Source: Congregibacter variabilis (GTDB lineage: Bacteria > Pseudomonadota > Gammaproteobacteria > Pseudomonadales > Halieaceae). Taken from it: a DNA stretch of 64,000 bases. Where the stretch lies: contig NZ_CP136864.1 of the NCBI RefSeq assembly GCF_045689235.1, forward strand, positions 2,852,001-2,916,000, written 5' to 3'. The position numbers and the translations under genes were made by a program. The notes beneath the pieces are model-generated. The model was not told the DNA's origin. It was given only the letters and a program-made list of their open reading frames with translations, and made no database searches. Position 1 is the stretch's first letter. Each line of letters begins with the position of its first letter. Below, in pieces: positions 46,247 to 54,716 of this stretch.

Positions 46247-47119
46247 TTAAGGCCGACCCGCTCCGGGTACATCAACTCGGATCGTTTCGATCTTGCCTGT
46301 ACGCTCGGCCGATACCACAGCGTGATTGCTGTCTTTGGCGGTGATCATAAAGAGGTCTCGGCCGTCATCGCCTCCGAGCATACAGGCATAGCAATTCTGG
46401 CTCGTCTCTATGGTTTGGAGCCGCTCGCCGCCTTCGCCAAACAACACGCACTCGTTTGCTAGAGCGTTGGCGACCCAGACATTGTTATCAGCGTCGAGAC
46501 AAATACCGTCTGGCGCATACAAGCCCAACTCAGCCCATACGCGGCGGTTGGATAGCGCGCCATCGCCACCAATATCAAATGCGCTGAGGCGCATGGCCAT
46601 GGTCTCGGCAATGATCAATGTTTTGCCATCGGCTGTGATGACGCTACCGTTAGGAAAATGCATATCAGCGGAGGCGACGTGAACACTGCCATCGATCTCC
46701 ACGCGCACCAGGTTGGTGGTGGGGTGGTCGGCGATTACGGCTTCTACTCCGCGTGTTGCAATGTGCTCATCCAGATCAAAACCAAAGTTGCCCACGTAGG
46801 CTCGGCCGGTAGCGTCGACGACCATGTCATTGCACAGATGCTTGGCGTACTGCGATAGGTCCGCATGGGGGACTAAGGCGCCGTTTTCTTCTTTGAGTAC
46901 AGCCAGTGCCTTCATGGAAACCACGAGAAGCTGACCGTCTGGCAGCCACCCCAGCCCCGAAGGCTGGTCATCGAGTTGGTGCTCAATGCGGACATTTCCG
47001 GACAAATCGGTAGATTTAACCGCATGATCGTAGAAGTCACTGAACCACAGACGACCGTCATGCCAACGGGGGCCCTCTCCAAAGTACAGGCCTTCAACAA
47101 GGGTGGTGGCGTTTGGCAT
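46247..47119 (-). CDS. SMP-30/gluconolactonase family protein
   Basis: A six-bladed beta-propeller calcium-dependent lactonase or hydrolase, 290 residues. Family blocks include GLYFGEGPRWHDGRLWFSD (first-metal glutamate), QPSGLGWLPDGQLLVV, LCNDMVVDATGRAYVGNFG and YAPDGICLDADNNVWVAN (Asp/Asn ligands). The ATG at 47119 is preferred over 47131 because GGAGAAG lies 5-7 bases upstream. The substrate is probably a sugar or other lactone. It is 69 bases upstream of the crotonase gene on the same strand and may be co-transcribed. Confidence 0.88.
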   Translation of the reverse strand: MPNATTLVEGLYFGEGPRWHDGRLWFSDFYDHAVKSTDLSGNVRIEHQLDDQPSGLGWLPDGQLLVVSMKALAVLKEENGALVPHADLSQYAKHLCNDMVVDATGRAYVGNFGFDLDEHIATRGVEAVIADHPTTNLVRVEIDGSVHVASADMHFPNGSVITADGKTLIIAETMAMRLSAFDIGGDGALSNRRVWAELGLYAPDGICLDADNNVWVANALANECVLFGEGGERLQTIETSQNCYACMLGGDDGRDLFMITAKDSNHAVVSAERTGKIETIRVDVPGAGRP

Positions 47120-47174
47120 GGTCTTCTCCATTAGCTATGGGTGTTGCTGTGATCAGCATATCTTGTGCATTGGC

Positions 47175-47714
47175 TCAGGACATCACCAGAGCCAGAAAGA
47201 GGATCAATCCGCTGCCGGCAGAGATCAGCGTTCGCACGCGCAGTCGGGAGGACGAAAGTCCCAGCCACACACCACTCAAGATAATAAACAGCATGCCGGC
47301 GGCAAACACTTTCTGAAACTCGCGATACATAGACGGCCCATGGCCAAAATGCAGTTCCTGCATACGCTTTTGAAAGCTCGGTTCGTTCAGGCTGACGCTA
47401 ACGCTGTCGCCATCGACCTTCAGTCCGTAGTAGGGGCGAGAGGTGGGGCGCGTGTAAAGCGTGTCGCCCCGAGTGATGACGTAATCAAAGTCAAAGTCTT
47501 CAATACCGACCGTGGCAAGCGCTGCCAACACAGCCTCTTTACTGGGGTCAGCCATGAGGGCTACACCACCCTGGGTCTGGCTTACTTCGGTTGTCTCTAA
47601 AGAGCCTTTAACTCCCAGGAGGTACATGCCTCCGGAGAAGGCCACAAGAACTACCACAGCGGAAAAGAACGAGGAGAGGTAGAGATGGATGTTGATGAAC
47701 AATGGGCGACCCAT
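47175..47714 (-). CDS. PepSY-associated membrane protein, small
   Basis: A 179-residue inner-membrane protein with three predicted helices (about residues 12-33, 138-155 and 162-178) and a periplasmic loop. The loop resembles a PepSY fold (PSKEAVLAALATVGIEDFDF and a late HFGHGP histidine motif). Proteins of this type often assist siderophore or heme reduction or respiratory assembly, but no iron genes are adjacent. The role is unknown. The same-strand SMP-30 gene follows after 55 bases. Confidence 0.65.
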   Translation of the reverse strand: MGRPLFINIHLYLSSFFSAVVVLVAFSGGMYLLGVKGSLETTEVSQTQGGVALMADPSKEAVLAALATVGIEDFDFDYVITRGDTLYTRPTSRPYYGLKVDGDSVSVSLNEPSFQKRMQELHFGHGPSMYREFQKVFAAGMLFIILSGVWLGLSSSRLRVRTLISAGSGLILFLALVMS

Positions 47715-47799
47715 GGGGTGTTCCTCCAGAGACAGAAAATTTAAGAAAAGTGAGCGGCGATGCTACGTGATCTGGCTGCTATGGCAAAGCGCCTGGGCT

Positions 47800-48735
47800 C
47801 TAATTTCCGCGATCAAAAATAGGTGTGACCACATCGCTAAAGGATTCGGCCATGCGTTCGCGAATCAACCGCGCCAACTCCTGATAAAGATGCCGCACGG
47901 GACTCCCTGTGCGGTATACAAGAGCGTGCTCGCGGTAGAGCCGTGCGCCTTCAATGCGGATGACGTCCAGTTCTTCGGGGCGATGCAGTTCCGAGCGGAT
48001 GTACAGTGCGGGCAAGAACGCGACGCCCATGCCCATCACCACCATCTGTCGGAGCGTGTCCAGACTTGTTCCCTCATAGTCGCGGTTGAGTACTGCGCCG
48101 GTGCGCTCACAAATCCGTTGAACTTCCTGATACAGCTGGTGACGCTCATCCAGGCTCAGAATACTCATGCCCGCTAATTCTTGTTCCTGGAGTACGCCGT
48201 CCACGGCTAAACCCGCCTCTTTGGAGGCAACCAACAGAAGCGGCTCGCGAAACAGCACCTCTACGGCCAGATTGCTGGATTTGAGCGGCAGGGGGACCAG
48301 AGCCAGATCGTGCCGGCCCTCCTTTACTCCCGCTTCGAGCTGGCTCGGTGGCTCTTCACGAACGTAAAGCTTTAAGCGATCAAACTGCTTGTGAATCGCC
48401 GGGACAATATTGGGCAGCAGGTAAGGCCCCAATGTGGGCGGCACGCCCATGCGATGGGTGGACGCGGCGGTGTCCGACAAGGTGTGCGCCAGTTCCTGCA
48501 TCTCGTGCCACTGGGCAATCAATTGCTTGGCGACGGGGAGTAGTTGCCGGCCGGCGGGGGTGAGCTGCGTGACGCGGCGCGTTCGTTCAAACAGGGTCAC
48601 CCCCAGACTCTTTTCCAGAGCCCCCAGCTGTGTGGAGAGCGTCGGCTGGGCGATATCAAGGCGATCGGCGGCGCGGCGAATGGACTGGGTTTCGGCCACC
48701 GCCTGAAAGTATTGAACCTGCTTGATTGTCGCCAT
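47800..48735 (-). CDS. OxyR-like LysR-family regulator lacking the peroxide-sensing cysteine
   Basis: A 311-residue LysR regulator with a helix-turn-helix at residues 1-60 (RRAADRLDIAQPTLSTQLGALE). The effector domain follows OxyR closely, including TLGPYLLPNIVPAIH and SLDTLRQMVVMGMGVAFLPAL. Where E. coli OxyR has HCLRDQAMGFC (Cys199 and Cys208), this protein reads HQLYQEVQRIC, with Gln200 and Cys209. The peroxidatic cysteine is thus replaced while its partner is kept. It is divergent from the SulP gene, and the shared promoter holds two OxyR-type boxes. It probably responds to something other than a peroxide disulfide switch. Confidence 0.88.
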   Translation of the reverse strand: MATIKQVQYFQAVAETQSIRRAADRLDIAQPTLSTQLGALEKSLGVTLFERTRRVTQLTPAGRQLLPVAKQLIAQWHEMQELAHTLSDTAASTHRMGVPPTLGPYLLPNIVPAIHKQFDRLKLYVREEPPSQLEAGVKEGRHDLALVPLPLKSSNLAVEVLFREPLLLVASKEAGLAVDGVLQEQELAGMSILSLDERHQLYQEVQRICERTGAVLNRDYEGTSLDTLRQMVVMGMGVAFLPALYIRSELHRPEELDVIRIEGARLYREHALVYRTGSPVRHLYQELARLIRERMAESFSDVVTPIFDRGN

Positions 48736-48747
48736 GGGCTGACCCTG

Positions 48748-48777
48748 ATAGGCATCCGCTATATAGGTAAAAACTAT
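48748..48777. promoter_or_regulatory. Tandem ATAG-N7-CTAT operator between the OxyR-like gene and sulP
   Basis: ATAGGCATCCGCTAT (48748-48762) is followed at once by ATAGGTAAAAACTAT (48763-48777). Both are perfect ATAG-N7-CTAT elements, the OxyR half-site, and both fit the LysR T-N11-A rule. OxyR sites normally space two such elements by 7 bases; here there is no gap. The operator lies 12 bases from the regulator start and about 97 from sulP, so autoregulation plus sulP control is likely. Confidence 0.75.
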
Positions 48778-48873
48778 AACAGAAAAGGAAAGCTTGTATT
48801 TGTTTTACATTTCACAAGATCCATAGTGGTGACATCAACTAAACCCCGTTACCAATTGGGGAAGGACCCAAGA

Positions 48874-50535
48874 ATGCGATCTTTACTGAATTTTGACCTG
48901 AACCACCTGCGCGGTGACGTCTACGGTGGATTAACCGCCGGTGTTGTTGCTATCCCGCTGGCGCTGGCTTTTGGTGTTGCTTCAGGGCTAGGCCCCATAG
49001 CAGGTATGTACGGTGCCATCATCGTTGGTTTTTTTGCGGCTATGTTTGGTGGAACTCCGACCAATGTTTCTGGACCCACGGGTCCCATGGTGGTGGTCCT
49101 GGCCGGCTTGTTTGCCAGTCTGTCTGGCGATGTGGGGCTGATTTTTACGGCGGTGATGCTGGCAGGGGTGTTTCAGATTGTGTTTGGCGTGGTTGGCGCC
49201 GGTAATTACATCCGTTTGGTGCCATACCCCGTGGTCTCTGGTTTTATGAGCGGCATCGGCGTCATCATTATCATCCTCCAGGCAGACGCTTTCTTTGGTC
49301 ACGACTCGCCCTCGGGCACCTTGAACGCCCTGGCACACCTGCCCACGGTATTGTCGGATATCAACTATTCGGCCTTGGTGGTCGGTGTGATTACTCTGAT
49401 CGTGGCGTACAAGTGGCCAACCAAATGGGGAGTTTACGTTCCCGGTGCTTTGGCGGCGCTCGCTATTGGTACAGTGCTGAGCCTGTTCATGCCCGCCATG
49501 CCTATCCTTGGCAATATTCCTTCGGGCCTTCCATCATTCCACATGCCGATTTTTGATCAGTCGGCCATGATGCTGGTGCTCGAGGCTGCCTTTATTCTTG
49601 CGGTACTGGGCTCCATTGATAGCCTGCTAACCTCACTGGTCGCCGACAACATGACACGCACCCGGCACGACTCCAATAAAGAGTTGATCGGCCAGGGTGT
49701 GGGCAACGCGGTAGCAGGCATGTTCGGCGGTATCGCTGGCGCCGGTGCGACTATGCGCACGGTAATCAATATTCGTTCCGGAGGCGTGACTCGTCTGTCC
49801 GGCATGATTCACTCGGTGGTGCTCATCGCTGTAGTGCTCGGCGTTGGTTCGGTCGCCTCGGTGATTCCTCACGCGGCGCTCGCCGGAGTGCTGGTTAAGG
49901 TCGGCATGGATATCATCGACTTTAGCTATCTTAAGCGCGCACACCGCGGACCGCGTTGGGACCTTGCGCTTATGGCTTTGGTATTGGGTCTGACCGTATT
50001 CGTAGATCTCATCACCGCAGTGGGCGCTGGCGTTGTACTTGCTGCACTGGCTTATGTTCAGCAAGTTGCCAAGATTCAGCTCGAAGAGTTGGCCTCTCGC
50101 CCCTATGCACAAACCTCAGAAGAAGAGCGTGTGCTGCTGGAGCGTCTGGGTACGCAGGTCACTATTTTTGAGTTTGGTGGACCGTTGAGTTTTGGTGCGG
50201 CTGCAGACGTAGGACACCATGTTCGCGAGCGTTACAAAGATGCTACGCATTCGATCATCCTCGACTTTAATCGAGTGCCATTTTTAGATGTGTCCGCAGC
50301 GCGTGCGGTAGAGACTATCGCAGACGACGCCCACAAAGCAGGTAAGCGCGTCTATATCGCTGGTATGGCGCAAACCATCCAAGACACTTTGAATAGTCTC
50401 GGTGCGGATGAGAGTCTGGCTGACGATGCACATTACGAAACTCGACTTGAGGCCCTGCAAGCAATTGCCGATCGCAGTGGAACCGATGGGCGTGGTCGCC
50501 CTGCGCGACTCGTTCCCATGGCGGCTGCAAGTTAG
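48874..50535 (+). CDS. SulP family anion transporter with STAS domain
   Basis: A 553-residue SLC26/SulP transporter. A membrane domain of about 10-14 helices starts with DLNHLRGDVYGGLTAGVVAIPLALAFGVASG, the SulP opening. NVSGPTGPMVVVLAGL and the FILAVLGSIDSLLTS motif line the anion path. The C-terminal STAS domain (about residues 425-530) has the FEFGGPLSFG and ILDFNRVPFLDVSAAR strands. Substrates in the family include sulfate, bicarbonate (BicA) and dicarboxylates; the choice cannot be made from sequence. AAGGA precedes the ATG at 48874. Confidence 0.9.
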   Translation: MRSLLNFDLNHLRGDVYGGLTAGVVAIPLALAFGVASGLGPIAGMYGAIIVGFFAAMFGGTPTNVSGPTGPMVVVLAGLFASLSGDVGLIFTAVMLAGVFQIVFGVVGAGNYIRLVPYPVVSGFMSGIGVIIIILQADAFFGHDSPSGTLNALAHLPTVLSDINYSALVVGVITLIVAYKWPTKWGVYVPGALAALAIGTVLSLFMPAMPILGNIPSGLPSFHMPIFDQSAMMLVLEAAFILAVLGSIDSLLTSLVADNMTRTRHDSNKELIGQGVGNAVAGMFGGIAGAGATMRTVINIRSGGVTRLSGMIHSVVLIAVVLGVGSVASVIPHAALAGVLVKVGMDIIDFSYLKRAHRGPRWDLALMALVLGLTVFVDLITAVGAGVVLAALAYVQQVAKIQLEELASRPYAQTSEEERVLLERLGTQVTIFEFGGPLSFGAAADVGHHVRERYKDATHSIILDFNRVPFLDVSAARAVETIADDAHKAGKRVYIAGMAQTIQDTLNSLGADESLADDAHYETRLEALQAIADRSGTDGRGRPARLVPMAAAS

Positions 50536-50601
50536 CTCCGGCCAAAAGCCACTTAGAAATTTTTATTGACCACTGTTGACGCGTGATCCAAGGAGATCAA
50601 C

Positions 50602-51006
50602 ATGACCGAAGTAGATGTAATGAAGTTTTTTCAGCGCTGGAACGATGCTCTGGCAACGGGCAATCCCGATGCGGTGACGGGCCTGTATGCCGAGGACGCG
50701 ATTTTGCTTCCTACGGTGTCCAACCAGGTTCGACATAACCACGAAGAAATTCGTGACTACTTTGTAAACTTCCTCGCCAAGAAGCCTGAGGGCGTAATTG
50801 AAGAGGCCAACATCCGCTTTCTCGCGGACGGCCTGGCCATCAATTCTGGTGTCTACACATTCACCTTTGGCGACCAGTCCACGGTAACCGCACGGTTTAC
50901 CTATCTATATCGTAAGATTGATGGGCACTGGAAGATTGTTGAGCACCACAGTTCAGCGATGCCAGAAGTTACAGCTGCAGCTGGACGTGAGTCCGCCGCT
51001 GCCTAA
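50602..51006 (+). CDS. NTF2-like protein, CaMKII-association/SgcJ domain
   Basis: A 134-residue cytoplasmic protein with the cone-shaped NTF2-like fold typical of the SgcJ/CaMKII-AD group. Markers are the helix FFQRWNDALATGNPDAVTGLYAEDAILLP and the strands NSGVYTFTFGDQSTVTARFTYLYRKIDGHWKIVEHHSS, split here only for description. It has a perfect ribosome site (AAGGAG) and lies 66 bases after sulP, ahead of a strong terminator, so it is probably co-transcribed. Function is unknown; such domains oligomerise and may bind small ligands. Confidence 0.82.
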   Translation: MTEVDVMKFFQRWNDALATGNPDAVTGLYAEDAILLPTVSNQVRHNHEEIRDYFVNFLAKKPEGVIEEANIRFLADGLAINSGVYTFTFGDQSTVTARFTYLYRKIDGHWKIVEHHSSAMPEVTAAAGRESAAA

Positions 51007-51029
51007 TTCCTGTAAAGCGGTTCGAGAAA

Positions 51030-51052
51030 GGGCGCATTAAGCGCCCTTTTTT
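51030..51052 (+). terminator. Rho-independent terminator after the sulP-NTF2 operon
   Basis: GGGCGC, loop ATTAA and GCGCCC followed by six T, with an extra A-T pairing extension. A classical intrinsic terminator. Confidence 0.88.
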
Positions 51053-51169
51053 GTGTCGCGGGTTTTATATGGGGTCCTGCACTTATCGGCCCATGCACCC
51101 TGGATAAATCGCAAGCTCATCATCATCCATAGCATCAAGCTGCCTCTAGCCGTAAATGATGCTGGCTTG

Positions 51170-52723
51170 CTAGCGCGTGAATACAAACAACTCACCCGGT
51201 AACCATTCGCCACGCTCTTTGCGCAGGGGGATTTGTTCTTTATGGAGAAGTGTCAGCCCGGCATCCTTGGCGCAGCGTTGCACGTAGTCGCTGGAGTGCG
51301 CGAAACGTCCTGACTTCTGGAGTTTGAGATCCTGGCCTTCCAATAGCTCGGTGCTCAGTACAAAACGAACGCCGGGATTGGATCGTTGGGCAACACGCTT
51401 AAAGACCTCGTCTAAAGCGCCGATATAGATCAGTACATCGGCGCACACTATGAGGTCGTAGCGAGACTCGTCACTAGACAGCATCGCCGACACATCATTT
51501 GTTGTAAGTGCATCGTAGACCGCTTTTTCTTCGGCTTTTGCAAGCATAGCCGGCGCGACATCGACTCCGGTTAAGTGCTCGCAATAGCTGCGGATCTGTG
51601 CGCCTACCAAGCCGGTGCCACATCCCAGATCAAGCGCCTGGCTATACCAGGCATTTTCGCCATCAAGCTTCTCGAGCAGGGACGGAATCTTACCTGGAAT
51701 AGAGTATTCGAGAGATTCTGTTAGGTGCTTCTCGAAATTTGCGGCGTAACCTTCAAATACTGCTCGTGCATAGGCTGCATCGCCGCGACTTACATTCTGC
51801 CCCGATATCGCCGCCACTAAATGTTTAGCCGTCTTATCGTCAGGTCTTAGCTTCAATATTTTTTGCAGGTATTCAAGTGCTTCCTGCTCGCGACCCAGCG
51901 CCTGCAGTGTGTTCGAGGCGCCACCAAGTGCAGCCTCATTCATCGGGTCAAGATCCAGAATTTCTTGATAGCCCATGAGTGCTTCATTGTGTCTGCTCAT
52001 GCCGCTTAGGCTGCGGGACAAATTAAGAAGAGCCTTACGATGCGTAGGCTCAAGACTCAATGCGCTCTCGTAAGCTTTGATGGCATCGTCATGTTTACCC
52101 ATGTCGTTGAGCACGTTGCCCAGGTCATTGAAAGCATCGGTATACAGAGGATTTAGCTGCAACGCGCGTCGAAGTGCTTCCAGTGCGTTATCTGCCTGAC
52201 CGGCGCCCTTTAAGGCTCTTGCCAGATTGGCATAAACCTCGGCATCTGCTTGACCGCGGTTGACCAGCTCCTGATAACAGCCCAAGGCTTCCTTGTACCG
52301 CTTCAGGTCTGTAAACGCGGTAGCGAGATTGTTGAGGGCTTCAGAGAATCCTGGCTCTAAGCTCAGCGCTGATTTGTAAGCGTCTATGGCGTGCTCAGAC
52401 TCTTCCAGACGACTAAGAACGACCCCCCGAAGATTATGCAAGGCTGGTTGTTCGGGATGGAGCCTGCAGAGCTTGTTGATATCTGCACGAGCAGCATCCA
52501 GTTTGCCGGCATTTACCAAGCGCGCTACGCGATCGAAATCCGCAGGGCTCAGGGTGGCCTTACTGCTGCCCGTTAAGGCCTTTAAGCCCTTTTTCGCCTT
52601 TTTGTTGCCGGGCTCAGCGCTGAGCACCTGTGCATAGAGGCGCTTGGCTTCGTCGACGTTGCCAGCTTTTGCTAAAAGAGCTGCCCGTTCCAGGGCCTGG
52701 CTTGCGGTCATTTGTGCTGCCAT
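51170..52723 (-). CDS. TPR-repeat protein fused to a SAM-dependent methyltransferase
   Basis: A 517-residue fusion. Residues 1-310 hold about eight TPR units (for example ALNNLATAFTDLKRYKEALG and AFNDLGNVLNDMGKHDDAI). Residues 320-517 are a class I methyltransferase, with motif I in ALDLGCGTGLVGAQI and motif II in LTGVDVAPAMLAKA. The TPRs probably choose a protein or glycan target; no target is seen. It lies 11 bases after the outer-membrane protein gene on the same strand. No signal peptide is seen, so it is likely cytoplasmic. Confidence 0.85.
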   Translation of the reverse strand: MAAQMTASQALERAALLAKAGNVDEAKRLYAQVLSAEPGNKKAKKGLKALTGSSKATLSPADFDRVARLVNAGKLDAARADINKLCRLHPEQPALHNLRGVVLSRLEESEHAIDAYKSALSLEPGFSEALNNLATAFTDLKRYKEALGCYQELVNRGQADAEVYANLARALKGAGQADNALEALRRALQLNPLYTDAFNDLGNVLNDMGKHDDAIKAYESALSLEPTHRKALLNLSRSLSGMSRHNEALMGYQEILDLDPMNEAALGGASNTLQALGREQEALEYLQKILKLRPDDKTAKHLVAAISGQNVSRGDAAYARAVFEGYAANFEKHLTESLEYSIPGKIPSLLEKLDGENAWYSQALDLGCGTGLVGAQIRSYCEHLTGVDVAPAMLAKAEEKAVYDALTTNDVSAMLSSDESRYDLIVCADVLIYIGALDEVFKRVAQRSNPGVRFVLSTELLEGQDLKLQKSGRFAHSSDYVQRCAKDAGLTLLHKEQIPLRKERGEWLPGELFVFTR

Positions 52724-52734
52724 AGAAGAATCGC

Positions 52735-53571
52735 TTAAAAGCTATAGGTTGCGGTGAGAGACGGGCCGTCAAGCTCCGTATTAAAAGACAGCTCCCCACG
52801 GGAGCGGGCCTGCGTGATATCGATGTCGGTGATCTGATAACCCAAAGACGCACCGAATCGATCGCTGATTTGATAGTGAGCGCGCAAGTGGCCGTAGGAG
52901 AAGTCGCCGCTGTACTCATCTACATCCGCCGAGAGCCACCCGGCTACCAGACTGAAACCAAAACTGTCGGTGAGTGACCAGGTCGCCGCAGCCCGCAAGT
53001 TAGGCACGGGCGCCAGTAGGGTGCTGCTTGCTCGACGAACCTCGCTGCTCTGATCGTTGATTCGGACGCTGCCGGAGAACCCCACGCCAAGATCAAAAGC
53101 GTGCACGCCACCACCCAGCATGACCTCGACATTCTCACTGCGGTGTACGGTGTACAGAACATCCAGAATATAGATGTCGATGTTGAGTTCGGATCTGAGG
53201 TCTGAACCGGTGGTGAACTCTACGCCGTCATAATTCAGATCGCGTTCCGTGAACTTTTTGCCACTTCCCAAGAACTGAAAAGTACCTGCAAATATCGACC
53301 ATTTAGGCTTCAGTCGATAGCGGTAGTCTACAAAGTACGAATAGTCTCGCTCACCTATATCAAGCCCATTCAAGTCGATGACCACCGGGTCAAAGCCTTC
53401 GGACGTTGCGCTAACAGAGCTGTTTGTTGACTGGCGAGTCATGCCAACAGATAGCATGTGTTTCTTGTTAAAAAGACCAGTAGATTCGCTGCCGGCATCT
53501 GATTGCGCCTGAGCTGTCGCTGCGAAGACGATCAGAGCCAGCGCGGTGACGCCCGCTAGGTATGTGTTCAT
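52735..53571 (-). CDS. Predicted outer-membrane beta-barrel protein
   Basis: A 278-residue exported protein. The signal peptide MNTYLAGVTALALIVFAA ends at AQA. The rest is a series of amphipathic beta-strands with alternating aromatic residues, ending in SLTATYSF, a C-terminal phenylalanine signature recognised by the Bam machinery. No named family is recognised; an OmpA/OmpW-like eight-stranded barrel is plausible. GAGG precedes ATG 53571; an upstream frame to 53649 is less likely. It is followed by the TPR-methyltransferase gene. Confidence 0.8.
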   Translation of the reverse strand: MNTYLAGVTALALIVFAATAQAQSDAGSESTGLFNKKHMLSVGMTRQSTNSSVSATSEGFDPVVIDLNGLDIGERDYSYFVDYRYRLKPKWSIFAGTFQFLGSGKKFTERDLNYDGVEFTTGSDLRSELNIDIYILDVLYTVHRSENVEVMLGGGVHAFDLGVGFSGSVRINDQSSEVRRASSTLLAPVPNLRAAATWSLTDSFGFSLVAGWLSADVDEYSGDFSYGHLRAHYQISDRFGASLGYQITDIDITQARSRGELSFNTELDGPSLTATYSF

Positions 53572-53681
53572 GTGCGACCTCTGTGGATCATTTTTATTAC
53601 TTGGGTGACAGTTTATCTCATCGTGAGGCAAGTCAGGGGCCATGAGCATGAGGTAGCAAGGGTTTACCGCGCATCAAGGGC

Positions 53682-54716
53682 CTAGACGGAAGGGTAGATA
53701 GGCTCAAGCTGTCGCTTGCTGGCAGCGCCTGGACGCTCAACCGCGAGCTTGGGTATAAGATAGCCGGGGCGCAGGGCGCTCAATTCACCCATGATGCGTC
53801 GCGCCGAATCCTCACAGACTTCAAAATGACTCGAGCCAGCTACTTTGTCGAGCATGTGAATGTAGTAGGGCAGGACGCCGGCAGCAAAAAGCCGATCACT
53901 CAGGGCCGCCAGTACGTCGGGATTGTCGTTAACGCCCGCAAGCAAGACAGATTGGTTGAGCATGGTGACACCTGCATCGCGCAGGCTTTGGATCGCTTTT
54001 GCCGTAGCTTGATCAATTTCATTAGGGTGATTGCTATGCAACACCATCACTGATCGAAGTCCTGTTTGAGACAAGGTTCGGGTGAGCGCGGTGGTCACCC
54101 GGTCAGGTATCACAATGGGCAGACGCGTGTGAATGCGCAGTGTAATGTCGCGCTCGTGTCTGGCTATGCGTTGGGCAATAGCGGTGATTTGCTCGTCGAG
54201 CAGCAGTAAGGGATCCCCACCGCTGAGAATGATTTCTCCTATAGAGCTGTCGTCGAGCAGTTGATCGATAGTGGCCAAACGCTCTGTACTGGACTGGGCA
54301 TTGTCCGAGTAGGGATAGTCACGTCGAAAGCAATAGCGGCAATTGATGGCACATTGGCCCGTCACAACCAGCAGCGCACGCCCGTGATACTTTTGCAGCA
54401 ATCCCGGTGTGCCGGCATAAAGACTCGTCTCGGCCAGGGGGTCATTGCTATACCCGGCCACCGTCAGTGTTTCGTCCTGCGCGGCCAGAATCTGCCGTAG
54501 CAGAGGGTCAGCGACGTTGCCCCGCTCTATGCGTGCAGCAAAGGCGTGCGGCACAAGCAATGGAAACCCTTGATCGGCTATCTGCGAGTAGGGCAGATCC
54601 TCAAGAGCGATACCTACTGCGGCGGCAAGGCCTGCCGGTGTGCGGATGGCCCTCTGCAATTGTTCTTGCCAGGTGTCCTTTGAGTGAATTTTCAGGACTA
54701 TGGATTCCGGCCTCAT
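53682..54716 (-). CDS. epmB: EF-P beta-lysylation protein EpmB (lysine 2,3-aminomutase family)
   Basis: EpmB converts (S)-alpha-lysine to (R)-beta-lysine, which EpmA attaches to elongation factor P so that ribosomes pass polyproline stretches. The 344-residue radical-SAM enzyme has CAINCRYCFRRDYPY (cluster Cys122, 126, 129), the SAM motif GGDPLLL, and the PLP-lysine region. It overlaps the puuB stop by 4 bases and so is translationally linked to it. EF-P (efp) and epmA are not in the window. Confidence 0.93.
   Translation of the reverse strand: MRPESIVLKIHSKDTWQEQLQRAIRTPAGLAAAVGIALEDLPYSQIADQGFPLLVPHAFAARIERGNVADPLLRQILAAQDETLTVAGYSNDPLAETSLYAGTPGLLQKYHGRALLVVTGQCAINCRYCFRRDYPYSDNAQSSTERLATIDQLLDDSSIGEIILSGGDPLLLLDEQITAIAQRIARHERDITLRIHTRLPIVIPDRVTTALTRTLSQTGLRSVMVLHSNHPNEIDQATAKAIQSLRDAGVTMLNQSVLLAGVNDNPDVLAALSDRLFAAGVLPYYIHMLDKVAGSSHFEVCEDSARRIMGELSALRPGYLIPKLAVERPGAASKRQLEPIYPSV

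Noticed and set aside
48544..48873. Upstream in-frame extension of the SulP gene into the LysR gene
   Set aside because: It would overlap the divergent regulator and its operator; AAGGA sits just before the ATG at 48874, which gives the normal SulP N-terminus.
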